Source: Mactromeris polynyma (taxonomy: Eukaryota > Mollusca > Bivalvia > Venerida > Mactridae). From it: 64,000 nucleotides of DNA. Position 1 is the first letter of the stretch, and every line of letters begins with the position of its first letter. Shown piece after piece: positions 36,144-48,300 of this stretch. Below the pieces are notes generated by a model. That model did not search any database and had not been told where the DNA came from. It saw only the letters and a list, made by a program, of their open reading frames with translations. The position numbers and the translations under genes are program-made. Location of the stretch: contig JASFXZ010000001.1 in the NCBI GenBank assembly GCA_032209605.1, positions 17,502,256 through 17,566,255 on the forward strand, in the 5' to 3' direction.

Positions 36144-36788
36144 ATGAAGACCTTAATCTTTCTTGCACTTCTTATCGCATCCTGTGCAGGCTTCAAGCCT
36201 TATGGATGTTACGGCTACGGCGGTTATGGTGGTTTAGGTGACTACGGACTTGGACACGGCGGGCACGGACTTGGATACGGCGGTTATGGACTTGGATACG
36301 GCGGTTACGGACTTGAATACGGCGGGTACGGACTTGGATATGGCGGTTACGGACAAGGATTCGGTGGTAACGGACTTGGATACGGCGGTTACGGACTTGG
36401 ATACGGCGGTTACGGACATGGATACGGCGGTTACGGACTTGGATACGGTGGTTACGGACATGGATACGGCGGTTACGGACATGGATACGGCGGTTACGGA
36501 CATATATACGGCGGTTACGGACATGGATACGGCGGTTACGGACTTGGATACGGTGGTTACGGACATGGATACGGCGGTTACGGACATGGATACGGCGGTT
36601 ACGGACATATATACGGCGGTTACGGACATAGATACGACGGTTACGGACATGGATACGGTGGTTACGGACATGGATACGGTGGTTACGGACATGGATACGG
36701 CGGTTACGGACATGGATACGGCGGTTACGGACATGGATACGACGGTTACGGACATAGATACGGCGGCTTATATACGGATATCCCATGA
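36144..36788 (+). CDS. Shematrin-like Gly/Tyr-rich secreted protein C, aberrant C-terminus
   Basis: A 214-residue protein starting MKTLIFLALLIASCAG, nearly the same signal peptide as gene A, followed by about 25 heptads (GYGGYGH and GYGGYGL) encoded by a 21 bp repeat. A splice acceptor (CTGTCTTCAG) ends 17 bp before the ATG, and the following ATATATATCGGA leader matches gene A, so the 5' UTR intron is conserved. Unlike A and B it lacks the basic CxxCK-aromatic-Pro-Tyr tail: the repeat runs into TDIP and a TGA. In another frame the same DNA encodes a short Lys/Tyr/Pro-rich end stopping at 36814, suggesting a frameshift near 36765 or an altered tail. Long frames on other strands are repeat artefacts. 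Confidence 0.8.
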   Translation: MKTLIFLALLIASCAGFKPYGCYGYGGYGGLGDYGLGHGGHGLGYGGYGLGYGGYGLEYGGYGLGYGGYGQGFGGNGLGYGGYGLGYGGYGHGYGGYGLGYGGYGHGYGGYGHGYGGYGHIYGGYGHGYGGYGLGYGGYGHGYGGYGHGYGGYGHIYGGYGHRYDGYGHGYGGYGHGYGGYGHGYGGYGHGYGGYGHGYDGYGHRYGGLYTDIP

Positions 36789-36952
36789 AGGAAAACTATC
36801 CATTCAAAGGATGAACATGTATATTATTTAATTACTTGAATGTTCATGTAAACTGCTTTATATAGACGCAACCACTTACATTACAACTTCTATCACAATC
36901 ATGTTTTGTTCGTACGTGTAGCAAGATAGGGTGAGGTGCGTGTTTCAAGGAT

Positions 36953-37013
36953 TAATATTGCTAGTATTTATGGCTAGTATTTATGGCTAGTATTTATGGC
37001 TAGTATTTATGGC
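36953..37013. repeat. 13 bp tandem repeat
   Basis: TAGTATTTATGGC repeated about four times. Confidence 0.9.
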
Positions 37014-37093
37014 GTCTGTCAGGAGTGTGGCTTCAAGAAACATGTCTGTTTTTTTAATTCATTATATTTTCGGTTTTGTACGTAAAATTGATT

Positions 37094-37099
37094 AATAAA
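37094..37099 (+). terminator. Candidate polyadenylation signal of shematrin-like gene C
   Basis: AATAAA about 305 bp past the stop codon; the nearest clear canonical signal. Confidence 0.35.
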
Positions 37100-37829
37100 G
37101 CAAATTGAAAATAGACATTTTCATTTGTTGTTATGTTTTGTCCATTGCACCTTGCAAAGGTCATTTGATCATATAAGATCATATGGCCTTGCGGAACGAT
37201 AACATTATTCCCACGCAAACAATGGGACGCATGTACTTCATTTGACCAGTCAACATAGTGAAAATATATAATTTGTAAATCTACATAGTTCAGCATTTGT
37301 TATGCCTTCTCAAAAGGACATGAAATAATGATATGATCTATTTAGATAGAAAGAAACTTTCAAGTTTTGTATTGACACATCCAAAATATATTTATAATCC
37401 TGTTTGTAAATGACACGTTATCGCTGGTAAATATAATTATATTTTATGCAACCTGCATGGTCACTACATACAATGTTTATGTAATAATCAAATATCAAAA
37501 CAGATGCTGTCAATACAAAGGGCGTTACATATAAACATGCTTCACCACATGTGCGTTGTATAGTTGCGATCAAGATAGTAACCACTTTTAGATAAATGTG
37601 TCAGTACATCAGTTTCTCCACCATCTGATTGTGTGTTAGCTTAGCTACCTCACACAGTTAAAGGAACCAGGTTCTGTCAAAATCCATTATTCAGTTTAAG
37701 CGGTGATGTGGTCCGAAAACCATTCATTTAACATGGAAAGAGGACCACCATAGAAATATTCTTATTTTATTCACAATATTTTAGTGGTTTAGGAGGTGAT
37801 GTTGTTCATATTTCCACTATAAGTATAGA

Positions 37830-38110
37830 CATAGGGAACAAGGCCCCGCCGCTGACGGTCTTTGTTTTTGGAGACCTTGATAAGTTATTCAATTTCGTAA
37901 GAGGACGATGTTACATACCAAAAGCTCCAGGCCTTACGGTTTTGACAAGAAGATTTCCAGTTGTTTAAGTTTTTTAAATACATTTAAGCTCATGTGACCT
38001 ACTTTTACAGTAGAACAGAACGATGTATGTAACTTTGTGCCAAGGTGAGTTAAAAAGAACATGAGTGTCATTATGGCCCTAACTTATCTGAGTCACCAAG
38101 CACAGGTTAG
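37830..38110. repeat. Fragment of the bivalve-type degenerate repeat
   Basis: CCCCGCCGCTGACGGTC, TTTTGACAAGAAGATTTCC and GAGTGTCATTATGGCCC resemble unit and edge motifs of the array at 10655-11925. The surrounding 37100-39325 otherwise shows no gene. Confidence 0.45.
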
Positions 38111-38508
38111 ACAAGAAGAATTTCAAAGGCTTTCCTTATATAACTTAATATGAAATACATGTGTCCCCCTGAGCGGAGCCGATATTGACCCAAGGAGCAT
38201 AATTAGATTACATGATTTTGAACGACTCGCCATACAATATTAAGCTTTGCTAGCCTAAGGTTGGAGCTTCCTGATTGACATAACTGCTAGGGCAAATGAA
38301 ACAGATGTTAATTTAATATACACGTATATATACTATTACAATACATAGTTTAGTGGTGTCTGTAGTTTGAACAGTCTAAAATCAATCAATTATATAACAT
38401 TATCGGACAAGTTTATAATACGTCTCGTGAGTTATTCATCGAAATAATGTTTGCTGTTCATAGAAGACCATAACCCGTGATCCAGTTCGCCGCTGTGCAT
38501 TTTCTTTA

Positions 38509-38752
38509 TATACTCAGTATATTTAAAAACGCACATTTTTTTTCCAACCATGCTTCTTTAAATTCCATTTTATTACTGTTGAAATTCATTTTGTATGAAA
38601 ATACGTGTCGATTTTCATGAAATTTAGCTAACATGTTGCATACGCATGCAATATGGTGTCATTGTTTTTTTCTTCTATCTGTGTCCTAAAACGTCTATCA
38701 ATGAAAATTCAGAAATCCTACAGTGTGCGTTTTTAAATGTACTGAGTATACT
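38509..38752. mobile_element. MITE of about 240 bp with TATACTCAGTA ends
   Basis: The left end TATACTCAGTATATTTAAAA and then ACGCACA is matched in inverted orientation at the right end (TGTGCGTTTTTAAATGTACT then GAGTATA). No coding capacity. A TA duplication is possible but merges with the repeat. Confidence 0.75.
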
Positions 38753-39325
38753 CCTAGCACAGGTAACTCTTCTATATACTGTTTTATGATACTTAATTCA
38801 GAAATTAAGGCATTATGCCCATGATTCTCAATTACAAGTTATATAAATACGTACATTTGGTTAAATCATGAAATAAGATGTATCAGTCATCAATACAAAA
38901 CGTATTTTAAAAAAATCATGAATACATGTTTTAATTACCGATATACATCGTTCTTATAAATGCCTCTGTACATTTTATCTACATCTATCATATTTTGAAG
39001 TTAAAGCTTTACAATGTATGACTAAAGTAAGGAAAAAACACATACGAACATATGCAAGACGTATATGTATAATTGCTGTAATCAAGGAGCGGGTGAAAGG
39101 TTGAATGACAAAACCAAAATACATATCGGCGACTTAAACTGATCAAAGGTAAAATTCATCTCATATTCTGGTCATGCTCCGATGATGTGCGTGAATACAG
39201 AGAATGCTCGGTAGAAGTTAATACGCAAAATGCTTTCAAGATGAGGATCGATTATGCAAATTAAGCATATTATATTGGACATTAAATTGACAATTCGCAA
39301 CATATAAACTTGTTGTTTGTGAAGT

Positions 39326-42300
39326 ATGAATTCTTCGGAAATTTCTAAATATTGGATATTATTGATAACTGTTGTTGTGAACTCATGTAAGTGATAATAA
39401 AGTCATTCATTTGAGAATATTCATTGAACAAGAACATATAATTAATAGAAAAATCAAAGTTTAATGGTATATTTGTTTTACTGAACAGTTTTCTCATTCA
39501 TTTATCTTTTTGAGTTGGTCGCGTAACATAGATAGAATGGACACATTTAGGATGTTCGACTTCTTTTGCGTAATAAAAGGGTCAATCATCATTTGAAACC
39601 GAAAGTAAAGATCGGTTTGTATGTTATGAAGTACATGTAGTTCAAATGTTTTTATTTATTTCAGATCTAGTTCAATCCTGTCCTTTCGGTAAGTTTGGTA
39701 TAGATTGTATGTATACCTGCCACTGTATTGACGGTGCTGATTGTGACGACACTTCCGGGCAGTGTATCAATGGTTGTGCAAGAGGCTGGGATGGATCTAG
39801 TTGTCAACGTGGTAAATCCTTTCTTATTGAATTGACTCCTAGTTTGATACATTGTCATTTAAACGTTTTGCACTATAGAGAACATAGCTGTATTGGGTTA
39901 TCGATTACTATTGTTTTTATTCAATCATACACAACAACATCGCTTATCAGATAAATCCAGCCTATGCAGATCGATATCAATGTGGCTACTGGTCAGCAGT
40001 TTATTTGTCTGTCGGTAGTTTCCGTAAGTGATCGTACAATTTCCGATGATCACCGGTTGCTACCTGATATACCACATTAATATGAAGATTCGGCCTATCT
40101 TAGATCTACGTATCCGATAAATGCTGCTTAGCATTGTGTTTAAGGCACATAAAGAGAAATCTACTGGAGTTAAATTGTTAATTAATCTAAATGTTTTTCT
40201 CATGAAAACAAAATATAAGGATTTCATTTTCACTAAGCATTTTTAATAAACACGTTCTCATGCAATTGCCAACTGTAATCACAAAATAATTTTAGGAACA
40301 ATTTAATGGACAAGATACTTTGGTGCCCACACACACCGCGTAAAGTAGTTTTACATTTAAGCTATTGGAAATTGCCAACGCATATTGGATATTTTGGGAA
40401 TTTCCTCTCTGACTTATTGGGAAATATTTATTCATTTATCATTTCTTAAAAACCTGTCCACAATTTATTTTTTCGGCGCAGTCGTACTAACATGGTTTTG
40501 CTATTTGCATATCAGTGTTGTGTTAACAAATCTTACGTTAACCACCAAGGCAATATCTCTTCAACCGAACAACGTTTGTAACATTGACGCGGATTTGTTA
40601 ACCTTTCGATAAAGGGTACGTTATCTTACCGATATCAACTGAATTTTGGTGACTTTACTGAAATCCATTTGGATTTGGAGTGACCAGTAATCGTAACATC
40701 TCGGCATTAGCTTCGAAAATATTTAAGAAAAAATAAAATAATAATAACTCCAATGGTAACAATTGATTGTTTGATTTTCCACCATAACAAGTTAAGATCA
40801 TTTGAAACAAAGAAGAGTTATAGCCATAAATTTGAACTGCTCACTCTATATTCTATAGTGTCGACTGGTGCCATTTTGAGCGATATTGTTGTACATGAAT
40901 TGATTAAAAGTCGCCTGCTGGGTCAGATAGAGGATGTTTATATCCAAACTGCATGTGTTCAAACTATTAGCAAAACGTTTAAAGTAGATTTAGAATATGA
41001 ATGTGTGAATTATTTGTATTCGCATGTAAGATTGCAATCGTATGTTGTTGTTAATTGATGGTATTGAATGACTGAGATAAATCTATAGCAAGTCGAGTGG
41101 CCATCTTTTAAATAAACGTCTTGATGAATATTAAAGAATAAAATATATGTATGTCATACTATTTTATAACAAGAAGACTTCGCATTAAACCTTTTTTCAA
41201 TTAATGTGTGTCTTATGTTTAAAAGTGCACTCAGAAATTTAAATACAAATGTACATGTATATGCATGCTATATAACTTGTTTTGCAACCTTCTCTGTTGA
41301 GCAACAACCTTTAGGAGATGCAGATTTTGGAGGGTGTGGAGAGGTTGGTACAGTAGAGGTTCAATTGGTAGTAACCTTTTGCTATGGGAAAATGACAATG
41401 TTATTGGTGTTTAAGAGAGGGCCGATTTGGAAAGGAAGCGCTGTCAAGGATTATCATTTATTCTATCTATTGAAGCTTGACAATAAGAATATTGAATGCT
41501 CAGCTAAAAGCCATACTAGTATGTATTTCAGAAGCCCTGTATTACTGTGAGTACAGAAATACCTTACGCCATTTCAGAAAATGTTGCCTACGGTCGCGTG
41601 ACCACTCAGAAGGAAGGGACACTATCAACAAATTCTTCCTTCGCGGTAGACAACAATATCGACACATGCTCAGCATCTAAATCCAACGTTCCAGGATGGT
41701 GGTCACTGACACTTGATCACGTGATTGCTGTAAGGTCCATTGTAATTAAAGCAGGTAAGGTATATATTCATGTAAGGCAGGCTATGGTCGATCTATTAGC
41801 TATTTGTTGGTTCTAAATAGTCTTCAACTTGACCAATAACTTTGGGCCAATATATTCGGTTTTATTCTTCTGAGATAATATGCTTTACTACAGTAAGCTT
41901 GTCTGTATATATTAGATGTATGTGCTACGGAAATTATTATCGAAACATTTGTTTACAAAAAATCGACACATTGTATCACGGCCTTTAAATTTTTGATTAG
42001 GGCCGAATGAAAGCACTTTTTGTCCATTCGAATCACATCAATTATAAGAAACCATTTTTCGCTCATTTTGCCTTATGGTTATCAATAATTTCTCTTTCCT
42101 TTTCGAAAAAAAACTATAAAAGACATCATATCTTGTTTACAGAATTATGTTATGTTTGAGCTTATCGTGATTTCCGTAAATACCCGATGTGCTTCCGTGA
42201 CTTTCCGTATGCGACATAAATATTCATCCGAGCACAAGTATTGATGATCTTAAAGTCAACCACAGTTACTACCAATAATTGTATTTTACCATCGCGTGAT

Positions 42301-45300
42301 GAGACGTCACCGATTTATGTGTACCTGTCTGAAGCAATGATGAACATCGGCATACAGCGATTGTAAACAAAAACGCAAGAATCTATGTAAAATTAACCGG
42401 TCGACAAGATAAGAAATAATTCCTTTTTACTTTGATATTGAACCGTCTGAAATGTGATGATAAATTATTTGTATGTGCATTACTAAGACTTAGGGTATAC
42501 TTAAATGTTAATATTCTGGATAATGCTGATATTTCGGGGGGGGACGTATTATAGACACTCATTGGGACTTTATATTTCTCAAACAGTAATCTGTATACTA
42601 AACTTTTTTATTCATGATCTGTAATTTATTAATACGCGCATTGTGCATTAATTTGCAATAAGTGATCTATATTTTATGATATTATTTGTATAAACATGTA
42701 CATACATATCTATGAATGTTGCAAACTCTGAAACCAAAGATGCATTTGTGCAATCATCTGATATACATTTATATGCTCAATATCTTTATAAATATATATG
42801 GAAAAATTTTTTTTTTACGTAAACCGTAATTTTCTGTCGTTGTACGCACCATCCTTAGATCTCCTCTATCCTTAACAACAGTTCTCTCCCTTTGTGTATC
42901 GCTGAGCAGCAAAGCCAGGGACCGTATTTATGTAAAATTTATGTTATAGTGTTTTCAAGGTAAAACCGAAGATGGTTTTAAATCATATCAAATGTTTAAC
43001 ATATTGTTGTAACAACATTAAATGGTAAATATTTAACATGTTTTTTCTATTTTATTTTCATACGTTTGTTGCAAATGGCTTCCAGTTCCGTAATTTTCAG
43101 GTAAATCAAGCGACGTTCAAGGATGGAAGATCTATGTAGGGAGCAATGATAATCCTATCTCTATGAGTCTGTGTACAACCATCCGGATGTCTGGCAGTGG
43201 TACCACAGCATTCTGTGATACACCAGTGGAAGCGAAATATCTCAGAGTTGTCAACAGAAAAGGACCAGTCAACATATGTGACCTTCAAATGAAAGGTAGG
43301 TCAGATTATCGATTTTCACTGGATGTTCACCGTGTTATGAGTGTTTGTTAGTTTGAAATTTCGATGTGATTTATTTTGACTCGTCAATACTTGACCGTTT
43401 CCTTGTGGAACCTTCATACTTAATGTAAATCGTTTTTCTACGTTACCTTGGCCTTTGCTGCTTACAAAACTGTGTTACGCTGTGTCCAAAATTGCCCAGA
43501 TGACAATTGTAGCGTGTTAATAAGGCCATACAGCGTCAAATCCTGTATTCTTGTCGTGTTGTATGCGTTATGGTCGGCCAGACCATTCCTTGCGCCCCTA
43601 TCCATTGCATATTTACTTTACCCTTGCACCTCCTCAAACACCTTATGTTTTATGGACTGTTGTTTCTCCGGAGGTCTGTGTGGAGAGGCATTGTCTTATA
43701 TATTTGGCGTTCCCTGTGGCAACTTATTCCTTATTTATGTATGTATATCACATTTGTAGTGTGGTACTTATGATGTTATCAATGCCTAGATTCCTACAAA
43801 TTAAGCCGATATACTTGTGGTTGAAAGACATCGCTGGCAAGAACTGCGATTTCCAATATAATTATGTTCCTCACGTAAAGCGACATTTATTACATGTCTT
43901 AATATATCACAACGTGGTAGTATTGGGTTTCCTCTCACAAAACACTTCCGTGTATGTTAGTTGTCGGACAACGATAGATGTTTTTGTATTATTATCTACA
44001 TGTTCTCTGACTGAATGAATATAATACATGTACAATACAAAAAAACGCTTTAGTTTGCACGTAGACTTTGCAGTATCTTATAATATCATCAATTATATCA
44101 TACAATACAAGTAAAATTTCATGAAAACATCACAGAGGAAAGCGAAACAAAATATAATATGGCTTTCATTTCTAGGCGGATATACAAGATTTGTATTCAT
44201 CCCTCGACGTACGAAAACAACGTAACCGCTGAAATAATATTCACTTTGATACATCCACATGGAACTTAAGCTATTTTTTAAATTAGTTTTACGGACGGAG
44301 GGACGAAGGGACGGACAGACGGAAGGACGGGTAAAATCATACACAATCATACCAGTAATCATAGTCTATACTTAGTTCAAACATGCGTATGCAGCGGCTA
44401 CTAGTACATGTACTATATTACATTAAACATGGAAGGAATCTCATTGCATTTCTTACATACGTTTAATGATTTAAGTTTTATTGATCTCTGGTGACAATTA
44501 TACCTAACCGTGCATTGTATTCATACGCAGTTTGTAGTAAATATTGGTTTGGAGTTGAATGTGATCAAACCTGTAACTGTGCAGAAGTGGAGGAAGTATG
44601 TGACGGTATAACTGGTAGCTGTGTGACTGGGTGTTCACCGGGCTGGACGGGGGCTGGGTGTCAGTCAGGTAAGGTTTCTAATATACAAAGAAGGAGTTTG
44701 TTTTCTATGGCTTTACGACATTATTCAGATAAATGTTTCGTTGTTTATAGCGAGGGTTTGACTCTAAACAGAGGCGCGTTTTTTAGAGGGTGAACATTTC
44801 TACCTAGCGCTACGTAGAGAAAGTAGCGGTGTCGTTTCTTACACATAAATGTAGTCCCTGTCTTTAGATAGGTAGCGTGACCTGACAGTGCTAGCTTTGT
44901 TAAACAAAATGGCGCCCATTCGGAACAATGGCGTCTGGTCTGATGGACGCCATTTTGTTGCTAGCAAAGCGTCCAAGCGTTTAAAGACACTTACCTTTTC
45001 TACCTTAGCTAACTCCTGTCGCTTATTTCCCTACCTCTATAAACGCGCGTGCCTCTATTCTAGCTGCAAAAAATGCCAAGATATACAGTAAAAGCTCCAC
45101 ACAAAGACCACTCCAATAATAAGACCACCTCAATATTAAGAACACAATTTTCACTGTTTTGCTTTGTTTCTTCAACCTCAATATTAATACCACCTCAATT
45201 AGAAAACCAATTTGCATTTGAGGTTTTACATTATTTGTGTTCTCGTATCAGTAAATTATCGGTTTTTTAAAATGTGTTCAAATTTTCAAAATTACGAACG

Positions 45301-48300
45301 ATTACGGTTGTTTATTATTGAAGATAAACGCACAATGTACTTCTGTCCAATTTGTATTTCAGCTTGTAGTTCAAGATATGGAACAGACTGTAAGTTTTAT
45401 TGTGGACACTGTGCGGGTAATGTGACGTGTAATCACGTGACGGGCACGTGTTCAGCTGGATGTGAAGCAGGATGGACCGGCATGTTTTGTACATCAAGTA
45501 ATTGATTCATCCTTAGAATAATTATATATTTTTTTTGTGGAAATAATATTGAAACAGCTTCTCTGTCGTAATAGAGTTTCAAATGTTTCGCGCAAAACAA
45601 GATAAATTTGTAACTGTACACGAGATTATCCTGTAAAACTCGAGTTTCAAATGTTTCGCGCAAAACTAGATACATTTGTAACTGTACACGTGGTTATCCT
45701 GTAAAACTCCTGTAAAAGATTTTCTCACATGCCCAAAATATAACAACCTGATTGGCTATCAAATCCGGTATTTTCGCAGGCGATAAAATGCAGTAGGGGC
45801 ATTTCAATACCATGATAAAACAGCAAATTTTGACGTACACGAGTTTTTCGAAGAACAACGACGATATATCGCCTACTATTGACTTTGTATACTCCGATCG
45901 TCGTTAATTACGTATGATTCGTTAAATGAATAGAACGATGTCAAAGTCTATGATACTTTTGCATAACTGTCGATTTACGTGCCATAAATGCATACGGTGA
46001 CATCGTTTTCTTATTATATTTTATCAGTCTGGTACCAAATCACCAATATTTCACTCACTGTAATTTATTTGTTTTAATTCTCTGGCTTGTAATACAAATT
46101 ATGCAGCATACTTATCACTTACTACACAGGATGTCTTAGTGACAAACATGGTGAAAACTGTAACATGACTTGTGGACATTGTTATGGTGTTGATAGTTGT
46201 GACGTCACTACCGGAACTTGTAGACATGGATGTGAAGCAGGTTACGTCGGTAGCTTATGTGTAGATGGTAAGCCATCCCCATTGTCGACTTAATAGCCTT
46301 ATTGTTCGGTATATTTGTTAAGATATTATTTTGCAGATACATATTATTTTAATTTCAAATATAATCGAACAATACATTCAAAACTGTGGACAGTGTTACC
46401 ATACCTCGAAATGACACCATGCATCGGCACAATTTCATACCGTGAGGTAACTGTATGTCTCAAAATGTTAGCATACCTTAAGGTGTATTCATATATGTAG
46501 GTGTACTCATATATAAAAGTGTACTCATATATTAAGGTGTACTACTCATATATTAAGGTGTACTACTCATATATTAAGGGTTACTCATATATTAAGGTGT
46601 ACTCATATATAAAGTGTACTCATATATAAAAGTGTACTCATATATTAAGGTGTACTACTCATATATTAAGGTGTACTCATATATTAAGATGTACTCATAT
46701 ATTAAGGTGTACTACTCATATGTTAAGGTGTACTACTCATATATTAAGGTGTACTACTCATATATTAAGGTGTACTCATATATTAAGGTGTACTACTCAT
46801 ATATTAAGGTGTACTCATATATTAAGGTGTACTCATATATTAAGGTGTACTCATATATTAAGGTGTACTCATATATTAAGGTGTACTACTCATATATTAA
46901 GGTGTACTCATATATTAAGATGTACTACTCATATATTAATGTGAACCCATACCTTAGACTGTAATCCTAATTCCTGATATCAGCTTGTCTCAAGGTGGTA
47001 GAATACTTCAAGGTGTTAGAATACATCAAGGCGCAGCATACATCAATACGTCATTAGTATCTCACATCAGGTTTTTGCCACACCTCAAGATGTTAGAACA
47101 CCAGCATGATACGTCTTATTGTATATGCATGCCAACGTGAAATCTTACTTATTGTAGTAGACCAAATCATTATCCGTTTGTTGTTTAAATAATGATATGA
47201 TACATTTGTCTCTGACGTTAAAAATAAAACTTATATATGTATTTTAGAATGTGAACCAGGATTTTATGGACGTAATTGCAGTGTTGTGTGCGGACATTGT
47301 GCGGATGGTACAACCTGTGACTACAAGATCGGCATCTGTCCGGCAGGTTGTAGGCCTGGTTGGCAAGGCGTTTTCTGTACTCAAGGTGATACATACTTAA
47401 TGCCCATATCTCATCCCTCATTATTTATAACAATTCAGCTAAAACCATTGTTTAACTGTGCTGTGGAATTTATACGTTAAGACCCCAATTTTATTTTTCA
47501 TAGAAAAAAAAATCTAAAAAATGCATGCAGGTTGATAACTGACGTCTTGTTAGGAATACGTTACTAACATCCGCGGACAAATGTGTACATTCTATATTCT
47601 ATACGTACGTATTTCTCTCTCACCGATTATATATGTGGTAAAAACTATGTATATGTTTAATACCTAAATACAACGTATTGTATTGTATTGTATTGTACAT
47701 GATTGATGGGTGATCTTGCTTTACAGAATGTAATGCTGGATTTTATGGATCTGGATGTAAAAGTAAATGTACGAACTGTTTTGAGAACGAATGCAATACT
47801 GTAGACGGGACATGTACAAAGGGGTGTTCGGATGGTTACGTTGGACATCAATGCAACATTGGTAAATAGCGCTGTAATCGAACCATATATCAAGTCATAT
47901 ACTGATACATTCATCCGCTTATAATATTCGACCTTAACTAACTGAACGTGTGAAACTTCAGAATTAAATTATATATTCTATAAATCTACATATAAATGTA
48001 TTGTCTTTAAGCCACGGACCCATCCGCTCTTCATCATTGGGTATCTGAATTGCCCCTTCGTGTGTAGTTTCCATTGAAACTTTTCATGAAAATGATCATT
48101 TTATTAGTCAGAAGTTAGACGCCAGCGAAGTTTCTGTATGCTTGTGATACTGATCGCCTTTGTGTAGGCTGCGAACTGTCAGAATAAAATCGGATCTAGA
48201 AAATTGCATAATCCAGAATTAGTTAATCTTTTAACTCGAATACATCTTATATCTCTAGAATGTTCAACTGGTACATATGGAAGGAATTGCAGTGAATCAT

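Noticed and set aside
36193..36831. Long frames overlapping the shematrin-like gene on both strands
   Set aside because: They are by-products of a 21 bp repeat that is open in several frames; only one frame has a signal peptide and a spliced leader.
41532..41754. Acceptor at 41531 for the first lectin exon
   Set aside because: It would break the phase-1 frame from the preceding EGF exon; the CAG ending at 41556 keeps it.
43448..44018. Cys/Pro/Tyr-rich plus-strand ORFs
   Set aside because: They overlap dispersed repeat Y in a receptor intron; overlapping frames with no domain.
46614..46964. 116-codon Tyr/Ser/Lys repeat ORF
   Set aside because: Lies in an intron of a well-supported gene and is simple satellite DNA.
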